Shown one piece after another: positions 57,285 to 64,000 of a DNA stretch of 64,000 nt. Every line of letters starts with the position of its first letter. Within the stretch, counting starts at the first letter, position 1. This DNA comes from Deltaproteobacteria bacterium (GTDB taxonomy: Bacteria > Myxococcota_A > Polyangia > Haliangiales > Haliangiaceae). A program made the translations under genes and the position numbers. Location of the stretch: NCBI GenBank assembly GCA_020630875.1, contig JAHDIH010000004.1, positions 186,212-250,211 of the forward strand, written 5' to 3'. The notes under the pieces are model-generated. The model saw only the letters and a program-made list of their open reading frames with translations, had not been told where the DNA came from and searched no databases.

Positions 57285-58022
57285 ATGCTTCTAAAACTAA
57301 CCTTTGTATTGATTGTCCTTTCTACGCTCGCATGCAACGACGCTTCCGAGAAAACCGCAACACGGGCAGCTCAGATTGACGAATCTAAGTCTGCCGCACC
57401 CAAAGCGGATGAAAAAGAATGGAACCGTCGTCGCGTCAAAGAGTTCACGAATGCCAACAAGACGCAGCTAGGAGTCTTAGCTAAAGAGATTGGTGTCAAA
57501 ATCGGTGCCAAAGCGCCAGATGCCACGCTAAAAAACTCAGAGGGACAAACCGTAAGCTTGAGTTCGACATGGAAAGAAGGTTCAGCTCTTGTAGTTTTCT
57601 ATAGAGGAGGATGGTGTCCTTACTGCAACTCACAAATGCGAGACTTGACCCTCTCCGCTCAGGATTTTGCCGAAAGAGCCATTACGCCTGTGGCAATCAG
57701 CGTCGATACAATCGATGAAACTGCCAAAACGGACAGGACGTACAATATTCCTTTTCCTCTTCTCTCAGACCCAGAATTACTAGCTCATAAAGCTTGGAAC
57801 GTAACTAACGTCGTCGACGATGCCGGGCATCAGCGCCTCTTGGGATTTGGGATAGACATAGAGAAAGCCTCGGGGCAAAAGCACCGTACCATTGGCGTTC
57901 CATCGATGTTTTTGGTCGACAACCAGGGAATCGTACGGTGGGCTCATGCTGATCCAAAATACAAAATCCGACCGAGAGCCAAAGATGTTCTAGAGGCGAT
58001 AGACGCCCTGACCAAAAAGTAG
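57285..58022 (+). CDS. AhpC/TSA-family redoxin lipoprotein
   Basis: 245 residues: signal MLLKLTFVLIVLSTLAC (Cys17), an Ala/Lys/Asp-rich linker, then a redoxin domain from about 68. The active-site motif is VVFYRGGWCPYCNSQM, a C-x-x-C peroxiredoxin-like site, with VAISVDTIDETAKT and VPSMFLVDNQGIVRW as later strands. It should reduce hydroperoxides or disulfides at the envelope. It directly abuts purE. Confidence 0.87.
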   Translation: MLLKLTFVLIVLSTLACNDASEKTATRAAQIDESKSAAPKADEKEWNRRRVKEFTNANKTQLGVLAKEIGVKIGAKAPDATLKNSEGQTVSLSSTWKEGSALVVFYRGGWCPYCNSQMRDLTLSAQDFAERAITPVAISVDTIDETAKTDRTYNIPFPLLSDPELLAHKAWNVTNVVDDAGHQRLLGFGIDIEKASGQKHRTIGVPSMFLVDNQGIVRWAHADPKYKIRPRAKDVLEAIDALTKK

Positions 58023-58103
58023 ACCTACAAACCCATAGAGTTTTCTTAAGCGTCATTTTCCCTTTCATTTTTGGGGGGACTATTGTCTTGTAGTCTAACC
58101 AGA

Positions 58104-58898
58104 ATGTTACACGTGATTTCGCCATCAAAGACCCTGAATTTCGAAGCCTTGGACTACGGGGAAATAGCCCGCAAGGTAACCAAACCAAGAAGTCTCGAAG
58201 AAAGTAGCGTCTTGATCCAAGACCTAAAAGAACTCTCTTCGATTGAAGTTCAAAAGCTAATGAAGGTTAGTGAAAAAATCGCCAACCTTAATGTAGAGCG
58301 TTACCGCTCATTCGAAACTCCATTTACGCCAGCCAACTCTAAACCCGCAGGTTTCGCTTTCAAAGGCGACGTATATCGTGGTCTAGACTTCGAGTCTCTC
58401 ACCGATGAGCAAGTTCAGTTTGCACAAACCCATCTCAGAGTTTTGTCTGGGCTTTACGGCGTTTTGCGTCCCATGGACCTAATCCAACCCTACAGATTGG
58501 AGATGGGTACCAAATTTAGGAACGACTTAGGTAAAAATCTCTATGAATTCTGGGGGGAAAAAATCACAAACAAGCTCAACAAAGACTTAAAAGAGTCAGG
58601 CAGCGACTACCTCATCAATCTAGCGTCGCAAGAATATTTTAAGGCGATAAAACGTAACAAGCTCAACAAACCTGTGTTGGACATTCAGTTCAAGGAACTC
58701 AGAGACGACAAATACAAAATCATTGCATTCTCTGCCAAGTACGCCAGAGGACTGATGAGTCGATTCATCATTGAAAATGGGGTAGCCAACGAGCAAGCGT
58801 TAAAAGATTTCAACGTCGATGGCTACTCATGGAACTCAAAGTTGAGCGGCGAACAAGAGTGGATTTTTACAAGGACTCGCCCCGCAAAGAAAAACTAA
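58104..58898 (+). CDS. yaaA: Peroxide-stress protein YaaA (DUF328/UPF0246)
   Basis: 264 residues from ATG 58104: MLHVISPSKTLNFE, then KLMKVSEKIANLNVERYRSF, AFKGDVYRGLDF, LRVLSGLYGVLRPMDLIQPY and RLEMGTKFRNDLG, all standard YaaA blocks. In E. coli YaaA binds DNA and lowers free iron under H2O2 stress. The gap to the redoxin gene is 81 bp. It fits the peroxide-defence theme of the window. Confidence 0.95.
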   Translation: MLHVISPSKTLNFEALDYGEIARKVTKPRSLEESSVLIQDLKELSSIEVQKLMKVSEKIANLNVERYRSFETPFTPANSKPAGFAFKGDVYRGLDFESLTDEQVQFAQTHLRVLSGLYGVLRPMDLIQPYRLEMGTKFRNDLGKNLYEFWGEKITNKLNKDLKESGSDYLINLASQEYFKAIKRNKLNKPVLDIQFKELRDDKYKIIAFSAKYARGLMSRFIIENGVANEQALKDFNVDGYSWNSKLSGEQEWIFTRTRPAKKN

Positions 58899-58977
58899 TA
58901 ATCGTTGGTTTCAGTGCCGAGCATTGTGCTCTTCAAGAGTAATCGTATTGGCTTTTTTATATTTTAGGTGCCTTTAC

Positions 58978-58995
58978 TGAGATCCCGGGATCTCA
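58978..58995. other. 18-bp perfect palindrome
   Basis: TGAGATCCCGGGATCTCA, 80 bp past yaaA. No T tract follows, so it may be a protein-binding site or mRNA hairpin rather than a terminator. Confidence 0.6.
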
Positions 58996-59102
58996 AGAAA
59001 TCCACTTTCTGACATGACGATCCCCCCGCTTTTGCATTGCGGTTGGTTGGTCTGCTCCAGGTCGACTGATAGCGTATTTCGGAAATCTGAAAAGGTCGAA
59101 TC

Positions 59103-59267
59103 ATGAAAAACAAAACAACACGCAAACGTACCAAGACATCATCACGCACAACTCGATCGAACGTTACGATCGCTACCATCCTTGAAGCATACCAGGCATC
59201 GTTCGCCGACGACGAAGAGTACGAAGATCGACACTTCGATGTAGGAAGATTTTTTCAAGCGCAATAA
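59103..59267 (+). CDS. Small basic/acidic protein of 54 residues
   Basis: Starts MKNKTTRKRTKTSSRTTRSN (very basic), then a hydrophobic ATILEAYQASF helix and an acidic DDEEYEDRHFD part, ending FFQAQ. GAAAAGG precedes the ATG. No family is known to me. The charge split resembles the small pair at 29.5 kb. Not confirmed beyond a plausible ribosome-binding site and composition. Confidence 0.45.
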   Translation: MKNKTTRKRTKTSSRTTRSNVTIATILEAYQASFADDEEYEDRHFDVGRFFQAQ

Positions 59268-59344
59268 TAATTCGTACAATTTGCAAAATCGCCCAATACG
59301 ACATGAGCAATGACAACCCCGTTCCATGCTAAGATCTATGTGCA

Positions 59345-59497
59345 ATGTGCCTTATTTGTATAGAGTTTCAAAAGCAAGCCATGACTGTCCGCGAAGCAAG
59401 GCGTGCTTTGGGTGAAATGCGTGAGAAGGTGGGAGAAGCACATACAGAAGAAGTTGAAGAAATGCTACGAGAAGCAGAAGTGACTCAAGAGCACTAA
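59345..59497 (+). CDS. Small CxxC protein of 50 residues
   Basis: Begins MCLICIEFQKQAMTVREARR; the rest is a charged helix (ALGEMREKVGEAHTEEVEEM). The N-terminal C-x-x-C followed by a helical REARRAL segment resembles small proteins of that pattern I associate with deltaproteobacterial genomes, perhaps a metal- or thiol-binding knuckle. It ends 130 bp before the GGDEF gene. The frame is short, but codon content and the motif support it. Confidence 0.55.
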   Translation: MCLICIEFQKQAMTVREARRALGEMREKVGEAHTEEVEEMLREAEVTQEH

Positions 59498-59626
59498 AGT
59501 CAATGCAGCTCTAGCCCCCCTGCATCGACCCCAATGTATTCTCGTTAGTACATGACGCTTACTCCCAACGTATCGCAACGTGCATTTGAAAAACTTAGCA
59601 TCTACTGCACAGCATGAACTTGGGGC

Positions 59627-60598
59627 TTGGCTTCAGTCCGTTTTGCTATAGAGGAAGTGGAATCCACCAACGGACTGATACTCGCACTGACCGGTATCGG
59701 TTTCGCTATCTCTTACCTACTCAGTGCTAGTGGGCTAGTTCGTACAAGCTCACTTCAAAATGTTGCGTTAGCTTGCGTCGCCGCGATGGCAATCAACGAA
59801 GGTCACTTGCTCTCCGAAGCGTTATTCTTTCTTCCGTTACTTCCTAGTGTCGTTGTTTTTCTGGGGGGCCGAAAACAGGGGTACCTTTCTTTGGTGTCGT
59901 CGTTAGCAACAATCCTGCTTCTAGCGGCTACTCAAATCACCGACACGTCTCTATTCCCGATTTTCCATTTAGCATCACTAGTCGGAGCACTTGGAATCTC
60001 ATTTATACTTAGTTCGACTTACGCGACAATGCAATTGGAGCTAGAAAGAATTAGAGAGAGACAATTTACGATGCAGCAAAGTAACCTCGAAAGAGAAAAC
60101 TCCCAACTTGAAAATTGGCTTCTCACCGACCCTCTTACAAAAGTAGGAAGCCGCGTTCTTCTGGAGCAAGAGTTGACGAGTCTATGCCATTCCCAAAATA
60201 CGAATTTTGCGCTGCTCTATTTGGAGCTAAATGGTTTCAAAGCGGTCAACGATACCCATGGCCACGAAGCTGGCGATAGAGTATTGGTGGAAACAGGTAA
60301 GGCCATCAGGCGTAAAACAAGAGCGACAGATATCACCGCTCGGCTTGGCGGAGATGAATTCGCAATTATTTTACCTGAGGTATCAGGTGAGAAAGCACTA
60401 GCCAACATCGCTTCCGACATAGCATCTGCAGTAGAACCAACATTTTCCGACAAAGACGACCAAAAGTTACCACTGTCTGCAAGTATCGGTACCACGCTGT
60501 ACCAACCTGGGGAGGAGGCAAGAACCGTCTTAGCGAGAGCGGACAAAGCCATGTTCCGGGCTAAAAGGTCCGCAGCAAAAGGCCCAGTGTTACTTTAA
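59627..60598 (+). CDS. Membrane diguanylate cyclase (GGDEF)
   Basis: 323 residues from TTG 59627, the only start near the upstream stop. About five transmembrane helices (about 15-130), a coiled linker (LELERIRERQFTMQQSNLER), then a GGDEF domain: LTDPLTKVGSRVLLEQEL, LELNGFKAVNDTHGHEAGDR and ARLGGDEFAIIL. The catalytic GGDEF is intact, and RATD five residues before it is the inhibitory I-site. It should make cyclic-di-GMP with product feedback; the input sensed by the membrane part is unknown. Confidence 0.92.
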   Translation: MASVRFAIEEVESTNGLILALTGIGFAISYLLSASGLVRTSSLQNVALACVAAMAINEGHLLSEALFFLPLLPSVVVFLGGRKQGYLSLVSSLATILLLAATQITDTSLFPIFHLASLVGALGISFILSSTYATMQLELERIRERQFTMQQSNLERENSQLENWLLTDPLTKVGSRVLLEQELTSLCHSQNTNFALLYLELNGFKAVNDTHGHEAGDRVLVETGKAIRRKTRATDITARLGGDEFAIILPEVSGEKALANIASDIASAVEPTFSDKDDQKLPLSASIGTTLYQPGEEARTVLARADKAMFRAKRSAAKGPVLL

Positions 60599-60665
60599 GT
60601 CACTTGGGTTAATTAAGACATTATCGAGAAAGAGTGTTGACCGTTTCTCTTAGCAATCCAGTCAA

Positions 60666-60854
60666 CTAATCTGGTCGCGTTGCTTCTTCTTCCGCGGCTT
60701 CGGCAGCTGCAGCTGCGGCCGCTTCTTCCGCTGCGGCTTCGGCGGCTGCGGCCGCTTTTTTTGCGGCTTTTTCCGCAGCTTTGGCTTCTCGCTTAGCCTG
60801 CTTTTTTTGTTCGCGTTCACGACGTTTGTAATCTTTGCTTGGTGTAACGGACAT
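60666..60854 (-). CDS. Small Ala/Lys/Glu-rich protein
   Basis: 62 residues: MSVTPSKDYKRREREQKKQA, then long runs of Ala with Lys and Glu (AKKAAAAAEAAAEEAAAAAA-type) that would form one continuous helix, resembling histone H1-like or ribosome-associated low-complexity proteins. Another frame (60662-60928) over the same repeats is Lys/Pro/Arg-rich. The repetitive DNA can give open frames by chance, so confidence is moderate. Confidence 0.5.
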   Translation of the reverse strand: MSVTPSKDYKRREREQKKQAKREAKAAEKAAKKAAAAAEAAAEEAAAAAAAEAAEEEATRPD

Positions 60855-61037
60855 ATTTTTCTCACTCTAGAATAGGGTTCGTTTTTCGCTTCTTTCAAAA
60901 CGACTAACCTTTTCGGAGATACTATCACAAGTTTGCAGAATCTACGCTCGACAATTTCGCTTAGCTAGATATCTATCTACTTTTATTTGGAAAACTTTCC
61001 TATCGGTCACGAAAATTCGATTGGTAGAACGATGAAG

Positions 61038-61556
61038 TCACTTAACCATATTGAGTCCCCAATTTACACGGAACGTCAGCTGTCCCATACCCCGCCACCG
61101 ATTGAAAGACACATCGTGTTGACTAATGACGCCGACTCCAAACTCTGCAAGGTTGTCTAGAATTGGCCATCGTGCTTCAGCAGAAGCTCGTGGTCCCCAA
61201 GTAAGGTCAGTGCTAAGGAATCCTCCAACGCCAAAGTCGAAACCAAATTGTTCATGCCTGCCCAGCAAATAGCGTCCCTCAGCGAACCACTCTGTGGCTC
61301 GCTCGCTTTTTACAAAGTTTGTAGCTCCCCCACCTATGGACCAATGTCCATCAAACTCAAAATTAGGTTGCCAGGTCAGAGCCAACTCTCCTTCAGTGGT
61401 AAGCCCCAAATCTGGTACTGCCTCGGTTGCTGCAACAGCGACTAAAATAATAGTGAACAAAGTGGCAATTCCCCGTTCGAATGACGGCTTTTTCTCTGCG
61501 TTCGCCGAAGATGACAGCGTAACGGAGAACACCACAACAAGAATCAAACCTTTCAT
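61038..61556 (-). CDS. Small outer-membrane beta-barrel-like protein
   Basis: 172 residues with signal peptide MKGLILVVVFSVTLSSSANA. The mature part has alternating amphipathic strands (WSIGGGATNFVKS, FDFGVGGFLSTDLTWGPRAS, MGQLTFRVNWGLN) as in eight-stranded barrels. There is no specific family. Located downstream of the Ala-rich small gene and upstream of the malic enzyme on the same strand. Confidence 0.65.
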   Translation of the reverse strand: MKGLILVVVFSVTLSSSANAEKKPSFERGIATLFTIILVAVAATEAVPDLGLTTEGELALTWQPNFEFDGHWSIGGGATNFVKSERATEWFAEGRYLLGRHEQFGFDFGVGGFLSTDLTWGPRASAEARWPILDNLAEFGVGVISQHDVSFNRWRGMGQLTFRVNWGLNMVK

Positions 61557-61625
61557 TAGTTGAGAGTCGCACTAACGACTTTGACATTCCAACCTTTGGG
61601 GGGCTGTGCCAGATATTGCCAAACG

Positions 61626-63242
61626 CTAATACCTTGGATCGTACATCTTGCCAATAATGTACTCTCTGATGTCGTTCGGTCGGGGCAACTTCGCTACGCC
61701 TTCAACATAAGCTTGCTCTGCCACTGCGACGGCGATTTCTGCCGAGACTCCTCGAATATCAGTGAGTGCCGGATAGAGAGAGCCTGAATCAATTCGCTCT
61801 TGAGCAACAAGCGAGGCAAGTGTCCTTGCGGCAGCTAAGAACATCGCTTCGCTAATCCTGGAAGCATGACATGATATAGCCCCCAAACCTACCCCCGGAA
61901 AAATGTAAGCGTTGTTGCCCTGCCCCGGTACATGCGTTTGGCCATTCATCTCTACAGGCTGAAAGGGGCTGCCACTTGAGAAGATCGCGCGTCCTCCAGA
62001 CCAACGATAGGCTTGCTCAGCAGTGCATTCCGCACGCGACGTAGGATTGGAAAGTGCGAATATTGCGGGACGTTGATTTACCTGCGCCATCGCTTCAATA
62101 ACTTCCCTGGTAAAGGTCCCAGGAGAACCAGTGGCGCCGATTAGAACGTTAGGCTTGATCGAATTGATTCCTTCTACCAAAGACATGGCAGGTAGATCCC
62201 TCGCGTATTGCTTGTTATGCTCTCGAAGAACTTCCCGTGACTTGACGACGATACCAGTTCGGTCAGCGAAAGTTATGCGAGATATGGCTTCGGTGTGAGG
62301 TACTCCAGCAGCAACGAGCGCTTCTAAAGTTAGATCGGCAATCCCCGTTGCGGCTGATCCTGCTCCCAAAAACATAACTCGCAAGTCTTTGAATTGTTCG
62401 CCTGTAATCCGTGTAGAAGCGTAGATTCCTGCAAGAGCAACCGCAGCGGTGCCTTGAATATCATCGTTGAAACAAAATACCTTGTCCCGATACTTACGAA
62501 GAAGTTTATACGCATTGGCCGTAAAGAAGTCTTCAAACTGAAGAAGCATATGGGGCCACTTGTCGAATAGTGCTGTGATAAGTTCGTGAAGAAGTTCGTC
62601 GTAAGCTTGTCCCTTAAGACGCGGCATGCGGGTTCCAAGATACAAAGGATCATCGATAAGTTCTTGAGTCTTGGTACCAACGTCTAGCATTATTGGCATG
62701 CAATGTTCAGGAGCGATGCCAGCGCATGCGGTGTACAAAGCGAGCTTGCCAATAGGAATTCCCATACCGTTCGAGCCCAGATCTCCAAGTCCCAAGATTC
62801 GTTCGCCATCGGTGAGTACCGCCACCTTTACTTTCTCCTCGGGCCAGTTGTCGAGCATTTGACGAATTTGTCCCTTGTCGGCAGACGAGACGTAGAAGCC
62901 GCGCGGACGTCTAAAAATATGAGCGAACTCTTTGCAAGCTTGTCCGACCGTCGGCGTGTAAACGATTGGCATCAGCTCCTCAATATTATCGATAAGGGTT
63001 CGATAAAACAGCCTTTCGTTTCGATCCTGCAAAACCCGCAACGAAATGTACTTCTCAATGTCGAAACCCTTACGACGAAGACCTAAGAGAACGCGGTCGA
63101 CCTGCTCCTCCATGCTACTGACGCCAGCCGGCAGCAATCCACGGAGCCCCAAGTCATCACGCTCTTGCAAAGTAAATGCTGTTGACTTGTTGGTGGCTGT
63201 ACGAAGCAGCAGCTCTACGCCTTGTGGGGGTTGGTCGTCCAT
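61626..63242 (-). CDS. NAD-type malic enzyme
   Basis: 538 residues, the large MaeA/eukaryotic-type malic enzyme that decarboxylates malate to pyruvate. Blocks: NIEELMPIVYTPTVGQACKE, VLTDGERILGLGDLGSNGMG, FNDDIQGTAAVALAGI and FLGAGSAATGIADL (NAD-binding), and FALSNPTSRAECTAEQAY. The catalytic Tyr (VYTPTV) and metal-site acids (EDF, NDD) are present. Cofactor preference (NAD or NADP) cannot be decided by eye. Monocistronic. Confidence 0.95.
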   Translation of the reverse strand: MDDQPPQGVELLLRTATNKSTAFTLQERDDLGLRGLLPAGVSSMEEQVDRVLLGLRRKGFDIEKYISLRVLQDRNERLFYRTLIDNIEELMPIVYTPTVGQACKEFAHIFRRPRGFYVSSADKGQIRQMLDNWPEEKVKVAVLTDGERILGLGDLGSNGMGIPIGKLALYTACAGIAPEHCMPIMLDVGTKTQELIDDPLYLGTRMPRLKGQAYDELLHELITALFDKWPHMLLQFEDFFTANAYKLLRKYRDKVFCFNDDIQGTAAVALAGIYASTRITGEQFKDLRVMFLGAGSAATGIADLTLEALVAAGVPHTEAISRITFADRTGIVVKSREVLREHNKQYARDLPAMSLVEGINSIKPNVLIGATGSPGTFTREVIEAMAQVNQRPAIFALSNPTSRAECTAEQAYRWSGGRAIFSSGSPFQPVEMNGQTHVPGQGNNAYIFPGVGLGAISCHASRISEAMFLAAARTLASLVAQERIDSGSLYPALTDIRGVSAEIAVAVAEQAYVEGVAKLPRPNDIREYIIGKMYDPRY

Positions 63243-63325
63243 AGATCATGAGTGTACCCTCTTTATGTAGCTCAAGGGTGATGACGTCAACGATTTCACA
63301 GGATGGTCAACTTCAATTGCCGTAT

Positions 63326-63994
63326 CTAGTTCTTAAGCATCGTTCGTATGGACTCTTCTATTTGTCCGCCACAATAAAGACGGCCCCACATCTCTTGTTG
63401 AGAACCGACTAGTTTCCTGATCCCTGGATTGAGTCCCACTTGATCGCAACGGTTTAGTACAACGGGAGCATGCTTCCTAACAATTGGTTGCATCCCTGGA
63501 AGACACCTTTCAATTGTTGCCCAAAGGGCATGGTGAACTACGTCGACTGCACTTAGAACAGCGTTTTGGTCCAGCGAATGTTCGAAAACGGAAAGCCACA
63601 TTGGCAGTCGTTCCGAATAGAAACGATCCCAAGAGTTTTTATCCCACATTTGTGAACCGTTAGATCGTGTGATTTCACTAAGGACATCGATAGCATCTCC
63701 AATCGCTTTTCCTAACCGTGCCCGCGCATGTGGCGAAGCTTCAATCAACTCCAAAACTTCAGCGACATAAACTACGATTGCTGTTGCTTGCGATAAACCT
63801 ATATTCTCTTTGTGATCGAGCAATATCGGAGGCCCGACGAATGGCACCGGTTTCTCTAACATTGGAAGCGTCTTGATTCTCTCGATTTCCCCAAAACCAG
63901 AGATGTCATTAAAGGGCACCTCAGCGTAGGCAAAGAGTTCCCTTACGAAATTTCCCCTAAATGGTAACGGCCAGTAATAGAATGAAAATCTCAC
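63326..63994 (-). CDS. Glutathione S-transferase-like protein
   Basis: 222 residues from GTG 63994, near the window edge. RFSFYYWPLPFRGNFVRELFAY followed by PFVGPPILLDHKENIGLSQATAIVVYVAE is a thioredoxin-like N-terminal half with the SQA-x-AI glutathione gamma-glutamyl-binding element, and the C-terminal half is all-helical with Trp-rich text. Conjugates electrophiles or reduces peroxides with glutathione. The true start could lie beyond the window, but the fold looks complete. Confidence 0.8.
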   Translation of the reverse strand: MRFSFYYWPLPFRGNFVRELFAYAEVPFNDISGFGEIERIKTLPMLEKPVPFVGPPILLDHKENIGLSQATAIVVYVAEVLELIEASPHARARLGKAIGDAIDVLSEITRSNGSQMWDKNSWDRFYSERLPMWLSVFEHSLDQNAVLSAVDVVHHALWATIERCLPGMQPIVRKHAPVVLNRCDQVGLNPGIRKLVGSQQEMWGRLYCGGQIEESIRTMLKN

Positions 63995-64000
63995 AGCGAA

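Overview
The window looks like chromosome from a Gram-negative bacterium of the old 'Deltaproteobacteria' (a Myxococcota- or Bdellovibrionota-like lineage) with moderate GC. Reasons: a complete classical menaquinone operon, about fifteen lipoprotein signal peptides, an OprO/P-type porin, TolC/HlyD export genes, and secreted Cys-rich proteins carrying the DNDGDGLTDC-type motif common in myxobacteria. The taxonomic placement is inference. I see no phage, transposase, rRNA, CRISPR array or integrase. Many genes overlap by 4 bp (ATGA), which helps fix starts.

Layout. 1-73: 3' end of tmRNA. 0.46-9.55 kb: menaquinone operon (polyprenyl synthase, GbsR/MarR regulator, menB, menG, menF, menD, menA, menC, menE). 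10-12.8 kb: an S9 peptidase lipoprotein and a glutathione peroxidase lipoprotein. 12.95-14.7 kb: a three-way-junction RNA candidate followed by two molybdenum-storage-protein-like genes. 14.7-16.4 kb: two membrane proteins divergent from an HxlR regulator, with two matching inverted repeats between them. 16.5-22.1 kb: secreted Cys-rich lipoproteins (pacifastin-like, duplicated Cys modules, repeat protein) and a secreted clan-CD-peptidase-like protein.

22.1-29.8 kb is the most unusual part. A sigma-54 activator with a pseudo-receiver lies among five excellent sigma-54 (GG-N10-GC) promoters. They serve a SET-domain gene, a divergent pair (unknown protein / ATP-grasp protein) whose two promoters share one -12 GC, an acidic lipoprotein followed by a deacylase / GshB-like ATP-grasp / PP2C operon, and a pair of tiny overlapping basic and acidic proteins. 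Four of the five promoters place the start codon within a few nucleotides of the predicted transcription start. I propose this as a coherent, undescribed sigma-54 regulon with a peptide-ligation/deacylation theme.

29.9-47 kb: a glucosaminidase with LysM-like repeats, a CheD-like protein, a short Na/Pi cotransporter, a Fur-family regulator with a probable target lipoprotein, a run of thiol-redox proteins (one apparently joined by -1 frameshifting at A AAA AAG), a [2Fe-2S] protein, a divergent HemF, an ECF sigma/anti-sigma operon with sulfur-type DUF2892 and a Blh-like phosphatase, an OmpA lipoprotein, a broken thioesterase and an OprP-like porin. 47-64 kb: dCMP deaminase, a DUF3179 lipoprotein, a TolC-HlyD-ABC operon whose ABC protein has lost its ATPase motifs, purK-purE, a peroxiredoxin lipoprotein, yaaA, small proteins, a GGDEF protein, malic enzyme and a GST-like protein.

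Peroxide and thiol chemistry recurs across the window (glutathione peroxidase, four redoxins, YaaA, GST-like protein), as does envelope biology.
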